A stretch of DNA of 64,000 nucleotides from DATMNR01 sp963702765 (GCA_963702765.1 CAVPEB010000014.1:35485-99484), one strand, 5' to 3'; shown: positions 46,477 to 56,180, counted from the stretch's first letter. The notes: generated from the sequence alone by a model not told the origin. Numbers and translations: made by a program.

Positions 46477-47309
46477 CCAGTTTTGTTATTTCCGCAGCTA
46501 TAGCCGATGTGCGCGCTGATCCTGATCCTACCTCCGAATTGGTCACACAGGCTTTAATGAATACCCCTGCTGAACCAGGAGAGAATAGAGGAGACCGGAC
46601 GTTTGTCACCTTGTCAGATTACGAGGGATGGGTGCGCAATGACGAATTGGAAGAACCGATCGTTAAAGGATTCTGCAAAGTCGGGGAATGCTGCGGTACA
46701 CCGTTACATTTTGTAGCAGTGATTTGCACCACCCGCACACCTTTGTACAGCGATGCAAAGTCTGATCACATACTCGAATGCGCCTACCTTTCAACCACGT
46801 TGCCCTTGCTTGATTTGACTGAAGTACATCGTGTCCAGGTCGGCTTGCCTGGTGAACGCACGGCCTGGCTAGCGCGTCCCGCAATCGAAATCAGCAGGCA
46901 GGAGACAGCTTTTCCCCGCACTTCGGTTGCCGCAATCACCAGCCATGCACGAAGCTTCCTGGGTGTACCCTATTTATGGGGTGGAACAAGCTACGAGGGT
47001 ATCGATTGCAGCGGCTTCACACAGCTTTGTTATCGCATGGGAGGGTATACCATTCCAAGAGATGCCAATCAACAAAACGCTTTCCTCCTGCAAGATGTCG
47101 ACAGAAATCTGCTTCAAGAGGGTGACTTGATATTCTTTGGTCAGCAACAGATTACCCATGTCGCCATGGCACTGAACAATCACGAATATATTCATTCCGA
47201 AGGGCAATTGTTTAATCGTGTCATTATTAACAGTTTCCATCCTGCAGATGAGCATTATTATCAAAGACTAGACGAGATTTTTTGGGGAGCCAAACGTGTC
47301 ATTACATAG
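46473..47309 (+). CDS. SH3b / NlpC-P60 cell-wall peptidase (YkfC-like)
   Basis: This 278-residue protein starts at ATG 46473, overlapping the proline dehydrogenase stop. Two SH3b-like modules occupy the first ~155 residues (ADVRADPDPTSELVTQALMN; VRNDELEEPI). The NlpC/P60 catalytic domain follows: FLGVPYLWGGTSYEGIDCSGF (nucleophile Cys), QQQITHVAMALN (catalytic His) and EYIHSEGQ (third polar residue). The family cleaves gamma-D-Glu-diamino acid bonds of muropeptides. No signal peptide is evident, which fits intracellular peptide recycling as in YkfC. Proline dehydrogenase upstream may indicate peptide or amino-acid salvage. Confidence 0.88.
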   Translation: MTSFVISAAIADVRADPDPTSELVTQALMNTPAEPGENRGDRTFVTLSDYEGWVRNDELEEPIVKGFCKVGECCGTPLHFVAVICTTRTPLYSDAKSDHILECAYLSTTLPLLDLTEVHRVQVGLPGERTAWLARPAIEISRQETAFPRTSVAAITSHARSFLGVPYLWGGTSYEGIDCSGFTQLCYRMGGYTIPRDANQQNAFLLQDVDRNLLQEGDLIFFGQQQITHVAMALNNHEYIHSEGQLFNRVIINSFHPADEHYYQRLDEIFWGAKRVIT

Positions 47310-47323
47310 ATTTAGAGGATCCA

Positions 47324-47839
47324 ATGGCCATTCTACCGTATAAGGGCGTCATGCCCATCATCGAAGAAAATGTCTTCATAGCCCCGGGCGCAATGGTGAT
47401 AGGCAATGTCACCATTCGCGAAGGAGCAAGCATCTGGTACAACACTGTCATACGGGCCGATACCGCACCTATCGTTATTGGTCATCGAACCAACATCCAG
47501 GATAATTGCACATTACATGTAGATGACGACGCGCCCCTGACCATCGGCGATAGATGCACAATCGGGCATGGCGCTGTTATTCATGGCGCGACTCTCGGCG
47601 ACCAGGTACTGGTTGGGATGAAAGCTGTCGTGCTTTCACATGCGCGCATTGGAGCAAGAACAATGATAGGAGCCTGTGCTCTGGTGGGAGAGCATAAAGA
47701 TATACCGGAGGGTGTGTTGATGCTGGGAATGCCTGCTAAATATGCTCGCGAACTGACTGAAGCGGAATTAGATAACCTTGTTTCAAGTGCGGAGGAGTAT
47801 TACGAGCGAGCGCTACAACATATGAAGTCCATAGAGTAA
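47324..47839 (+). CDS. Gamma-carbonic anhydrase-like hexapeptide repeat protein
   Basis: This 171-residue left-handed beta-helix protein has the gamma-carbonic anhydrase layout. The motifs are VFIAPGAMVIGNVTIREGASIWYNTVIRAD (given here as two hexapeptide runs), TNIQDNCTLHVDDD, IGDRCTIGHGAVIHGATLGD and the closing VLMLGMPAKYARELT. The three zinc-ligand histidines, in LHVD, IGHG and VIHG, are present. ATG 47324 lies behind AGAGGA, and the frame upstream overlaps the previous gene. Such proteins may be carbonic anhydrases or acyl-carnitine-like binding proteins. It follows the peptidase gene closely. Confidence 0.88.
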   Translation: MAILPYKGVMPIIEENVFIAPGAMVIGNVTIREGASIWYNTVIRADTAPIVIGHRTNIQDNCTLHVDDDAPLTIGDRCTIGHGAVIHGATLGDQVLVGMKAVVLSHARIGARTMIGACALVGEHKDIPEGVLMLGMPAKYARELTEAELDNLVSSAEEYYERALQHMKSIE

Positions 47840-47862
47840 TGTGTATCGAGATATCCGCTTCC

Positions 47863-49173
47863 CTATGCATTAAACGGTACTTGAAAAGATACCTGTGCGG
47901 GCGCATGGTTAGAGCGTTGAATTTTCAACGTAATATCCCATAGACCTGGCATTGAAAACGTCTCATACTTCTTGAAAACGGCCGTGTAGGTTGGATCTCC
48001 GCTGTTGATTGTAGCGATTGCCGTTCCCATATCCATAGTTACCATATCGATAATAATATGTACCTGAGCATCTGTAACAGGATTGCCGTCGATGTCACTC
48101 AAGGTAACAATCACAGTATTATCATATCCAACACGGGCAGGAGCAACTTGCAAACGTACTGAGAGGTTGTTGATCTGCTTTGTTTGAATCATCTGGGTAT
48201 TCGTCGTAGATGGCACTGTATTCGATCCTGACCCGTTCGTATAATTAATCGCGGGAAAGACAATGGGAGGCGCGAAAAACGACATAAAAGCCGCGCATAA
48301 CAATGCTCCAACTCCCAGAAAAGCAAGAGACTTCATCAAAACGATGAGACGACGTTCATTGCGCTCCAACGCTACCTGGCGCGTGCGTCGTGCAGGCATT
48401 TCCGGATTCACGACATGTAACAATAGTACCTGCCTGCGTAGCTGAGGCATAAGAAAGAACAAGGCGTAGGCGCTCAAAAGCAACATGACAGCGACAAGTA
48501 GTATTTTCACCAGTAAAGCGCGCCCAAAGGGATCGTTTAACAATTGTTGCACGCTACTTAAGCTCGTCTCTGCGAGAAAAAGACTGCCTACAAGCAGTAC
48601 ACCAATGGAACTGGCTATCAACGGTGTGGAGCGTTGTATAAGAGAAACTAGTGATCGGGCATGCAGTTCTGGCTCGAGCGCTGGTAGGAGTGGCAGTAAG
48701 ACAAACCCAAGATATGCTGCTCCACCAAACCAGATACCCTGCGCTACGAGAAATAGCCAAACAAAAAGCACAGCACTCGCGTGCGCCTGCGCCAGTTGCG
48801 TGATATCCTCCGATAGCGCCACGGTGAATACGATGCAACCTGCCAGGATCAGCATCATGAGAGTAGAACCTGTCTTTCCCCCCTTTCTTGTGCTGGCTGA
48901 ATTGCGTACCCCGATTGAAGCTCTCCTGGAAGAGCGATTCATCCATCCGAGGAAGGCAATCGCAAGGACAATCAAAGCTATACGAGCCAGCCAGAGATGA
49001 CCATATGTGGTATCGAAAATTAACTCGCGTATAACTGCCGGATCAATGCCACTCGTGTTAAAGGTCTGAGTGTAGAGGGCTGATCGCAGTATGAGGTTGA
49101 TTATTTCCCCAACACCTAACGCGGCCAGGCAGAGCCATTGCAGAGGTAACGATTGCTTGCGCACTTGAACCAC
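47863..49173 (-). CDS. CopD-like copper resistance membrane protein with C-terminal YtkA-like domain
   Basis: This 436-residue polytopic protein has about eight membrane helices in residues 1-~310, including the CopD-type segments TTYGHLWLARIALIVLAIAFLGW and LAQAHASAVLFVWLFLVAQGIWFGGAAYL. A soluble C-terminal ~115 residues (RLQVAPARVGYDNTVIVTLSDIDG; MDMGTAIATI; WDITLKIQ) looks like a YtkA/FixH Ig-like domain. It starts at GTG 49173, about 100 bases after the CopC-like gene. In relatives I recall, CopC and CopD are often one chain, so a repeat insertion or frame loss may separate them here. Confidence 0.75.
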   Translation of the reverse strand: MVQVRKQSLPLQWLCLAALGVGEIINLILRSALYTQTFNTSGIDPAVIRELIFDTTYGHLWLARIALIVLAIAFLGWMNRSSRRASIGVRNSASTRKGGKTGSTLMMLILAGCIVFTVALSEDITQLAQAHASAVLFVWLFLVAQGIWFGGAAYLGFVLLPLLPALEPELHARSLVSLIQRSTPLIASSIGVLLVGSLFLAETSLSSVQQLLNDPFGRALLVKILLVAVMLLLSAYALFFLMPQLRRQVLLLHVVNPEMPARRTRQVALERNERRLIVLMKSLAFLGVGALLCAAFMSFFAPPIVFPAINYTNGSGSNTVPSTTNTQMIQTKQINNLSVRLQVAPARVGYDNTVIVTLSDIDGNPVTDAQVHIIIDMVTMDMGTAIATINSGDPTYTAVFKKYETFSMPGLWDITLKIQRSNHAPAQVSFQVPFNA

Positions 49174-49199
49174 AATGGAATATGTAGGAGAAGGGGTAA

Positions 49200-49235
49200 G
49201 GACTACGGGGCAAGCCCTGTCCCTACATTTACATT
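49200..49235. repeat. CCTGTCCCTACA-type intergenic repeat between CopC-like and CopD-like genes
   Basis: GGGGCAAGCCCTGTCCCTAC (49210-49229) is a palindrome-bearing member of the short repeat family also seen near 2472 and 56163, with an imperfect relative near 50170. It fills the 103-base gap that splits copC from copD. Confidence 0.5.
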
Positions 49236-49276
49236 TTCCCTGACAACTAACTCTTCTCCTTCGCCAATACCTTGAT

Positions 49277-49948
49277 CTATATTGCTACTTGCTCCCTCAA
49301 TAGCATCGCTCGAATCTCTGGTGACTCGTCGCTATAATACCCGCTATCTCTACCATTGTCATCCCTGCCATGTGCTATAACAAAACTCTCCATTACAAGA
49401 ATACCAATCCAGAGAGCAAGAGCGGTCATTACTAACCAATCCCAAGCGATAGCCAGTATACCAAGCAGACTCAATTCAGGAAGAATATTACTGGTACTGG
49501 GACCGAGTATGACCTGGCCAGGTAAGCCCGTACTCGAGTAACCAATATTGAAGCCAATCACGCCATTAGTTGCGCGTCCGTCTGTCGTAGAGAGTGCTGT
49601 CCAACGCACCGTATAACTCCCATTGGGAAGTTGCGCGAGCAGCGGGGTATCCAGTTCTTGAGGGTTGTTGCTCGCTATATAGCTACGACTAGCGTTCATT
49701 ACTTGATACTCAATGCCGTAGTAGATGGTTGCAGTACTGGCCGAACTGATTGGCGTGTTAAAGAAGATACGCATTTGTCGCGGAGGCACGTTAATTGTCG
49801 AGCCATCAACAGGGTCGGATCCAACAACAAAAGATGAAGCTAATACGGTTTGTGGCCGGAAAAGCGCGGGTAACCAGCTTAATGATAGTAAAGCACATAG
49901 ACCGATTGTTGCCAGCAGGATAGGTCTGAGAAAACGTCCCTTTTGCAT
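49277..49948 (-). CDS. CopC-like protein lacking the usual copper ligands
   Basis: This 223-residue protein has a signal peptide (ILLATIGLCALLSLSWLPAL, cleavage near VLAS). The CopC Ig-like fold follows (DPVDGSTINVPPRQMRIFFNTPI; SYTVRWTALSTTDGRATNGVIGFNIG), then a membrane helix near residue 170. Classical CopC binds copper through an N-terminal His and a DGH motif. Here the mature start is SSFVV and the second site reads TDGRAT, so both histidines are absent. It may have a structural or non-copper role. The membrane helix and the adjacent CopD-like gene suggest remains of a CopC-CopD fusion. Confidence 0.75.
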   Translation of the reverse strand: MQKGRFLRPILLATIGLCALLSLSWLPALFRPQTVLASSFVVGSDPVDGSTINVPPRQMRIFFNTPISSASTATIYYGIEYQVMNASRSYIASNNPQELDTPLLAQLPNGSYTVRWTALSTTDGRATNGVIGFNIGYSSTGLPGQVILGPSTSNILPELSLLGILAIAWDWLVMTALALWIGILVMESFVIAHGRDDNGRDSGYYSDESPEIRAMLLREQVAI

Positions 49949-50187
49949 AAAATCCTTCGTTGTTGTTCGCGTGATAACTCCATGTGAGATTGTACATCAG
50001 TTGCAATTTGCTAGCAATAACCTTCGTATTGCTACCATCCTCTTTTTTATCAATTACAATTGCAACATTGGCAACAACTGCAACATGTGCGACATATGCG
50101 ACAAAGTTTGGGAACCATCTAGTGAGTGCTTCAGGCGAAAGGTTTATGATGAAGCAGGGGGAGAAGGACAGGGCAAGCTCCTACCTT

Positions 50188-51201
50188 TCAGGAATGGGGA
50201 TCCTGTCGAAAGAGGCCTATGGGCTTCGCTAACAATGCATATCCAATCAACACACCCCCAAACTCTACACCAATGAAAATGGAAGCGACCAAGACCAATC
50301 TTCCAAGTTGAGGCGGACCTCCCTCACCACTGAATTCAGCGAGGAGTAAGACAATTCCCATGCAAATACCGAGCAAAATGACTATGTTCCAGGGATGCCT
50401 GCGTGGATTAAGCCAGTGTAAGATTGAGCGCAGAAGAGAGAAAGTTAGCAGTTTTTCCAATATGCTATCAAGGGCAAGTAAGGGGTTCGAGGGCTCGGCG
50501 TGCGCTTTTTGCCATTGATAGGTTATCACCAGATCATCGATGACATCTTCGAAAGGCGGATCAAGGGAGGGCGATATAGCTGTGCCAAGCGCCCAGACAA
50601 GACCAAATAAGAAGATCATGCCCACAGCAATTGTTAAGATCTCACCAGCTATACTCTGGCGCAGCTCTTCTGGATAAAGGGCAAGGAGGAGAATACCTGG
50701 CAAGCGAAAATGTGCTGGCTTTTATCCATCTTCGCAAGGGAGAGTGTAACGGAAGTGGACGAGTAGCAAACGAAATCGCCCAGAACACCAGTGCAGTAAG
50801 TAGAACAATACCTGCGAGCAACGCTGCTAATAGATATTCGGCTTCTACGCCCATCCAGAGCGAAGGATGACGGATCATAGCGATCATATCGGCGCCCAAT
50901 GTTACGGCTACAGCTAAACACGAAAAGTATGCTGTCCGCGCAAATAGCACTAACTGGCGGTCTCGCGTCTTCTGAGAAGGGTACGGGCGAAAAGCGCGGA
51001 GTAATGCTAGCAAGCGAAAAACGGCGCCAACTGTACGCCAAACGATCCCACACTATCATAGGGATCTTCTGTAAAAACTTTGACCTGTGAGAATACTGGA
51101 GCGTGTTTACAGATCTCAAAGAACAGGAAGAGCAGAATGGCCAACCCAATGGCGAGTAAAGCAGAAACTTTTACAGATCTCGGCATGATACCTTCCTCCA
51201 T
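50188..51201 (-). CDS. Polytopic membrane protein of unknown function, with two frameshifts
   Basis: Three frames read as one ~337-residue protein: 51201-51007, 51013-50642 and 50703-50188. The first joins the second at the TTTTTCGC run near 51010-51020 and the second joins the third near 50690-50700, each by a single base. About six to seven helices are visible (SALLAIGLAILLFLFFEI; FSCLAVAVTLGADMIAMI; YLLAALLAGIVLLTALVFW; EILTIAVGMIFLFGLVWAL; WNIVILLGICMGIVLLLAEF; VASIFIGVEFGGVLIGYALL), with a cytosolic helical loop between the fourth and fifth. I recognise no family. Two breaks suggest either decay or sequence error. Confidence 0.55.
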
Positions 51202-51568
51202 ACTCTTGCTGCCTCAATGCGCATCCTGAACCCAGTATAATCGAAAATGCGCTCCATTTCTATTCATTACTATAGCCCCCTAGGAAAGCACTTAAGTGCA
51301 ACCACTACGGCCTTCAAAGCATAGCCAGCTATGGTTGAAACATATAGACTAATTGCTAACCATTATGGAAGCCTGGTGCAACTTCTGGCATGCCACATCG
51401 TAAAGAACCTGTAAGGCTTGCCTGCGAAAGTCAGTTGGGGACAGGCACATGAACGAACCTTTTCATCAGATGTTGCAACTACTATACCGGCAACTTACCG
51501 GGTGATGTATTGGCAATCACATTATTACCCACAGAGCAATTCCGTCTCACTTCTACTTAAGAATTTTT
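51202..51568. other. Intergenic region without a recognisable gene
   Basis: These 367 bases between divergent genes hold no plausible ORF. The only structure noted is a perfect 12-bp palindrome, GCACTTAAGTGC, at 51288-51299. Promoters for both flanking genes are expected here, but none is clear. Confidence 0.5.
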
Positions 51569-52582
51569 ATGATTAGAATTATGAAAGGAATGGCAAAAAC
51601 TGGTATGACTGAAAAGCTTATGACCGCGCCAGGAGACGCTATAACCAACTCGCGTCCTTCTGGCGAAGTGGTTCTACGAACACTCAATCTCTCAAAACAA
51701 TATGGAAAGCGACTGGCCGTGAACAACCTCAATTTAGAGGTGCATCGCGGCGAAATCTTTGGCTTTCTCGGCCCCAATGGAGCAGGTAAAACAACTACCA
51801 TTCGCATGGCCTTAGGATTGATTGCTCCCACATCTGGCAGCGTCGAGATTTTAGGACAAGACGTATTCGAACACAGAGCACGCGTGCTACCTCGTGTAGG
51901 AGCGCTGGTTGAGACCCCAGCTCTCTATACCTACCTCTCCGGTCGAAATAATCTGCGCGCTGTAGCATCCGTTCTTGGCGGCGTTCCAAAGGCACGACTT
52001 GATGCTGTGCTCGACCTGGTTGGATTAGGGATACGCCAGAAAGATAGAGTCCGTACCTACTCACTTGGCATGAAACAGCGTCTGGGTGTAGCGATCGCAC
52101 TCCTGCAAGATCCTGATCTGCTCATCCTGGATGAACCTGCTAATGGCCTTGACCCGGCAGGTATCGTCGAGATGCGCGACTTGATGCACCGTCTCTCAGC
52201 CGAAGGCAAGACGGTCTTCATTTCGAGCCACTTGTTGACCGAAGTGCAACAGATCTGCACCCGCGTAGCCATCATTCATCTTGGCAAGCTGATTACCGAA
52301 TCCACTGTCGAGGAGCTTACACAAGGACATGGAGAGTTCTCCGTGACGCTGGAAGGCGCGGATCAGGCTCTCGCGCTTATTCAGGCGCAGGCATGGGGCA
52401 GAGAGGCGCGTATAGATTCAAATGGCGTGCTTATTACGCCTGCACCTGAGGGACGCGGCCGCAACCTCAATCTCTTCCTCGTGAACGCGGGATTCGCTCC
52501 CGATACTATCGCGCAATCAACAAAGGACCTGGAGCAGGTTTTCCTGCACCTGACAAATGGTGGATCAGGAGAAGTACAATGA
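51569..52582 (+). CDS. ABC transporter ATP-binding protein (ABC-2 / CcmA family)
   Basis: This 337-residue ATPase drives an ABC-2-type exporter with the permease downstream. It has Walker A GFLGPNGAGKTTTIRMALG, the signature YSLGMKQRLGVAIAL, Walker B DLLILDEPANGLDP and the switch HISSH-type ISSHLLTE. A C-terminal ~80-residue domain follows (GEFSVTLEGADQALALI...FLVNAGFAPDTIAQSTKDLEQVFLHLT), typical of bacitracin/antibiotic exporters of the BcrA/DrrA kind. Several in-frame ATGs occur in the first 13 codons (51569, 51581, 51590, 51605), so the exact start is uncertain. The stop overlaps the permease ATG by four bases. Confidence 0.9.
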   Translation: MIRIMKGMAKTGMTEKLMTAPGDAITNSRPSGEVVLRTLNLSKQYGKRLAVNNLNLEVHRGEIFGFLGPNGAGKTTTIRMALGLIAPTSGSVEILGQDVFEHRARVLPRVGALVETPALYTYLSGRNNLRAVASVLGGVPKARLDAVLDLVGLGIRQKDRVRTYSLGMKQRLGVAIALLQDPDLLILDEPANGLDPAGIVEMRDLMHRLSAEGKTVFISSHLLTEVQQICTRVAIIHLGKLITESTVEELTQGHGEFSVTLEGADQALALIQAQAWGREARIDSNGVLITPAPEGRGRNLNLFLVNAGFAPDTIAQSTKDLEQVFLHLTNGGSGEVQ

Positions 52583-53526
52583 GTACAGCAGTTATTACAT
52601 CTACACCAACACAACACAATCAATTGCATAGCGCAAAGCCCCGTTTTTTTGGTACAGTGCGCGGCGAGTTTTTCAAGATGGCGCGCCAGTGGACAAACTG
52701 GATTATGCTTGTGTTGCTGCTTGGGGTGATCGTGTTGCCTTTCATCATTGAAATGACCGCGCCAAATGCGAAAACCAATATCCAAGCGAATCCGCTGCAT
52801 TTCTATTACAATTTGTTGTCGATTACCCTTTCGATTTTGCGCGTCTTCACTGGCATCTTTTTGCTAATCTTGACAGCGCGCGCCATCGGCCTGGAATATC
52901 AACTAGGCACTATCCGCGTCCTGTTGTCGCGTGGAGTAGGGCGTTTGCAACTCCTCTTCGCAAAGTTACTCGCTGTGGCACTGATTGCCTTGGGTTTGCT
53001 AGTGTTAGGGTTATTCTTTAATTACCTCTTCACAGTGATCCTGGTTGTCGGGTTAACCGGCAATCTGGATAGCTTCAATGCGCTCAATTCGGTATTCTGG
53101 TCAGATGCGCGCATCTACGTCCTTTCAATCATGCTTAACATGGGTGTTACTATCCTGCTGGCAACTGCTGCGGCTGTCGTTGGCCGTTCGGTGGCATTTG
53201 GATTAAGCGCCGCGCTGCTCTTTTTCCCTATCGACAATATAGCCACGATTATTATGACGCTTGCCTACAGGATAACGCAGAACGATTTCTGGCTAAGCAC
53301 CACAGCCTACTTTCTGGGGCCGAATCTCAACGCTATGGGTAGTGTACTTACAAATGGTAGAGCTGAATCTATTGGATCCACCCCACTTTATGGAGTTGAT
53401 CCATCGGGGGTTGCGCATGGCATCCAGGTTGATGGAACACACACGGTGGTAGTTGCGCTCGTCTATGCTGCTATCTTTGCGATCACGGCTATCGTCCTGA
53501 CATGGAAAAGGGATGTGAAGGAATAA
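52579..53526 (+). CDS. ABC-2 type permease
   Basis: This 315-residue membrane subunit is coupled to the ATPase. About six helices are visible: WIMLVLLLGVIVLPFIIEM, LSITLSILRVFTGIFLLILT, LLAVALIALGLLVLGLFFN, ILLATAAAVVGRSVAFGLS, a segment near IDNIATIIMTLAY and VVVALVYAAIFAITAIVLTW. The YQLGTIRVLLSRGVGRLQLLFAKLL segment is the amphipathic elbow/coupling region typical of ABC-2 permeases of the NatB/BcrB kind. Substrate unknown; export of a drug, lipid or peptide is the usual role. A strong bidirectional terminator follows. Confidence 0.87.
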   Translation: MSTAVITSTPTQHNQLHSAKPRFFGTVRGEFFKMARQWTNWIMLVLLLGVIVLPFIIEMTAPNAKTNIQANPLHFYYNLLSITLSILRVFTGIFLLILTARAIGLEYQLGTIRVLLSRGVGRLQLLFAKLLAVALIALGLLVLGLFFNYLFTVILVVGLTGNLDSFNALNSVFWSDARIYVLSIMLNMGVTILLATAAAVVGRSVAFGLSAALLFFPIDNIATIIMTLAYRITQNDFWLSTTAYFLGPNLNAMGSVLTNGRAESIGSTPLYGVDPSGVAHGIQVDGTHTVVVALVYAAIFAITAIVLTWKRDVKE

Positions 53527-53534
53527 AATAGCGA

Positions 53535-53575
53535 AGAGAGACTCGCGACTGGCTTCGATTGCCGCGAGTCTCTCT
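53535..53575. terminator. Bidirectional intrinsic terminator
   Basis: AGAGAGACTCGCG (53535-53547) pairs perfectly with CGCGAGTCTCTCT (53563-53575) around a 15-base loop, in the 54-base gap between the convergent ABC permease and NAD synthetase genes. The T-rich arm serves the + strand best. Confidence 0.75.
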
Positions 53576-53580
53576 TTACT

Positions 53581-55351
53581 TTATATTGACTCCCTATAAC
53601 GGTTCGTAATTGGGAGCCGTCTATCTCTACCGAAGGCGCGCGTTGTAATCTTCACGCCTGGAGGAGCCTGACGGCGCTTGTACTCACTGAGATCAACCAG
53701 GCGCATCACACGTTCGACCGTCTTGCGGTCGAAACCCATCGCCAGGATTTCCTCGAAGCTGCGATCATCCTCGGCATAGGCTTTTAAAATCGGATCGAGT
53801 ATCTCGTATTGTGGGCAGGCTATCAGTATCCTTTTGTTCCGGGCGTAGTTCCGCGGAGGGTGGTTTCTCAATGACCGTTAGGGGAATAACGGGCTTTTCA
53901 CCCAGCGTATTACGATACACACTCAGCTCAAACACTAGCGTTTTCAACACATCTTTCAAAACTGCAAACCCACCTGCCATATCTCCATAGAGCGTACAAT
54001 AACCAGTAGCCATTTCTGATTTATTGCCTGTGGTGAGCACTATAGCGCCAAACTTATTGGAAATGCTCATCAGTATGTTTCCGCGAATGCGCGCCTGTAG
54101 ATTTTCTCCAGCCAGGCCGGGATCGCTTTCACCAAAGGCAGGTTTGAGCATTGCCAGCGAGGTACGAAATGTCTCCTCGATTGGAATAGTCAAGAACTCG
54201 ATGCCGAGATTCTCTGCCAGTTCCTGGGCATCCGTCTTGCTGCCCTCAGATGAATAGCCAGAGGGCATCGAGATACCAAGGATGTTCTCCGCGCCCAGGG
54301 CGTCAACCGCGATGGCAGCGGTCAGCGATGAATTTATGCCTCCCGATAGTCCAATCAGCGCCTTCTTGAAACCTGTTTTATGCACATAGTCACGCGTGCC
54401 TAGCACCAGCGCGGCATAGATTTCTTCTAATGGCTCCATCTTTGGTTGGATACGCTGAGGCGCTCCCAGTGGATGAATAGGAGGTTCGATGAGAGATTCA
54501 TACGAACGCTCTTCACTTATCCTGATAATGGGTACATAATGAGTGTCTTCTTGCAACCGTTCCTGTCGACGACGAGGATCATGCAGGCGGGAACGGAAAA
54601 CTGAGGCGGTATCAAGATCTACAAGCAGCATCTCCTCTGCAAACTCACTCGCCCGTGCAATCAACGCTCCCTGCTCATTAAAGACCATGCTGTCACCATC
54701 AAAAACCAGCTCATCCTGTCCCCCAACCATATTCAGGTAGACGACAATCACACCGTTATCGGCTGCTCGAGTTGCCAGCATTTCTTCTCGAAAAATCCCT
54801 TTGCCTGCAAAGTATGGCGAGCCATTGATATTTATAATTACTTCTGCACCCGCGTGTGCTTGCAATGTCATTGGGCCGGTTGGATACCAGACATCCTCAC
54901 AAATATTAATGCCAACGTGTACTCCATTGATCAGAAAGATTGGCGCTTTGCGGCCCGATTGAAAGTAGCGGTTTTCATCGAATACGCCATAGTTTGGCAG
55001 GTAATGCTTATGGTAGGTTCCATAGAGTTTGCCCTCGTGGATAATCGCTGCGGCATTGTAGATATCGTGATCGCGATCCACAAAACCAATGACAGCAGTC
55101 AACCCAGGTAGATCGTGACTCGCGTTGATCAGTTCATCCAACTTGCGCAATTGGGCCGCGACAAATCCGGGTTTAAGCAGCAGGTCTTCAGGTGGATAAC
55201 CGGTTAAGGCCAGTTCTGGCGTACACACGATATGCGAACCTGCCGCGTGGGCCTGTTGCATATATGCCAGAATTTTCTGTGTATTGCCCTCCAGATCACC
55301 AACAGTCACGTTTATTTGAGCAAGTGCCACTCGAAGCGGTATGATATTCAT
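53581..55351 (-). CDS. nadE: Glutamine-dependent NAD+ synthetase, interrupted by a frameshift
   Basis: NadE makes NAD+ from deamido-NAD+, ATP and glutamine. The nitrilase-type glutaminase domain comes first (VCTPELALTGYPPEDLL with Glu; GTYHKHYLPNYGVFDE with Lys; GINICEDVWYP with Cys). The synthetase domain follows (KKALIGLSGGINSSLTAAIA, GISMPSGYSSEGSK, NLQARIRGNILMSISN, VLTTGNKSEMATGYCTLYGD). The frame breaks after DTDSLP at the GGG run 53813-53815 (plus strand); shifting one base gives QYEILDPILKAYAEDDRSFE to a normal C-terminus at 53581. ATG 55351 follows AAAGGA. The PP-loop reads SGGINS where Asp is usual in place of Asn. Confidence 0.9.
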
Positions 55352-55419
55352 GAGAAGATCCTTTCTCATCAGAATGACGTTTAAAAATTATATTGTGATA
55401 TTGTGAAACCAACCGAAAG

Positions 55420-55453
55420 GCCGATAAATCGGCGGTGTGCCCGATAAATCGGC
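55420..55453. repeat. Paired palindromic repeat GCCGATAAATCGGC
   Basis: Two copies of the near-palindrome GCCGATAAATCGGC (55420-55433, and 55440-55453 with its first base changed to C), six bases apart, lie in the 162-base gap between divergent nadE and the membrane protein at 55514. They look like a REP-type element or a paired operator. Confidence 0.5.
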
Positions 55454-55513
55454 ACCTACGAAAGGCCTGTTTCGATCGGCACAAATCAAATCATTTAAAA
55501 GGAGTATCTCTTT

Positions 55514-56020
55514 ATGGAGATGCAATTATATGTGTTGCACGTCGTGCCATTCATTGTTATTGTCTACTTTGCGTTTTTGTTATTTATGCGCCCACCAGGA
55601 GAAGTAATATTAGCTTCACTTGTGGGTGGGCTAACCATGGGTGTCATAAACGCGCTCTTCGATCTCATGGCCTATTATGCTTCTATATGGCATTATACCG
55701 CCAGCGGGCTTATTTTGCAGTTACCTCTACCTTTGTATGTGACACCAATCCTCATTTTCGGCGGACTGGTCTATCTGTTGATCTGGCGTTTCTGGCATAC
55801 ACGAGGTCACTGGTTTGCCATTTTACTGCTAGTTGGAGTTCCCCTGTTCGGCTTTGCGCGAGATTTTTTCGCGGCTACTACACGCGCAAGTTATGTGGTG
55901 TGGGATAGCGGGTTCGCGTGGACAATTGATCTGATCATGTGGCTGGTAATGTTCTATGCAGGTTATGCTGTGTTCAGACTACTGGCTCATGCACGGAAAA
56001 ACGAAACCCAGAACGCCTAA
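55514..56020 (+). CDS. Small polytopic membrane protein of unknown function
   Basis: This 168-residue protein has five likely helices (VLHVVPFIVIVYFAFLLF; LASLVGGLTMGVINALFDL; LYVTPILIFGGLVYLLIW; WFAILLLVGVPLFGFARDFF; WTIDLIMWLVMFYAGYAVF). A short basic C-terminus follows. A conserved-looking ISIWHYTASG-type loop and an FARDFFAATTR motif are visible. The family is unknown to me, though the size and helix spacing recall Chloroflexota membrane proteins of the CBO0543/carotenoid-synthesis-like type. An AAAAGGAGTATCTC site precedes the ATG. It stands alone, with repeats on both sides. Confidence 0.6.
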   Translation: MEMQLYVLHVVPFIVIVYFAFLLFMRPPGEVILASLVGGLTMGVINALFDLMAYYASIWHYTASGLILQLPLPLYVTPILIFGGLVYLLIWRFWHTRGHWFAILLLVGVPLFGFARDFFAATTRASYVVWDSGFAWTIDLIMWLVMFYAGYAVFRLLAHARKNETQNA

Positions 56021-56078
56021 AGCGCCTGCTTGAATATGGGCAAACGGGGTGAGCAACGGCAGGTGCGTCGATGGGCCT

Positions 56079-56180
56079 AGGACAGCGCAAAGGTTCGTTT
56101 GGAAGACAAAGGTACAGTATTTCTGCGGGGCAACAGGACAGCGCAAGCGCCTCACCTTTCCCAACCCAGCCCGTATCCCT
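56079..56180. repeat. Diverged copies of the GGACAGCGCAAGC repeat and a related stem
   Basis: AGGACAGCGCAAAG (56081-56094) and CAACAGGACAGCGCAAGCGC (56130-56149) match the repeat seen upstream of dut. CAGCCCGTATCCCTACA (56165-56181) is the CCTGTCCCTACA-type partner. They fill the 221-base gap between convergent genes, and no ORF is present. Confidence 0.5.
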
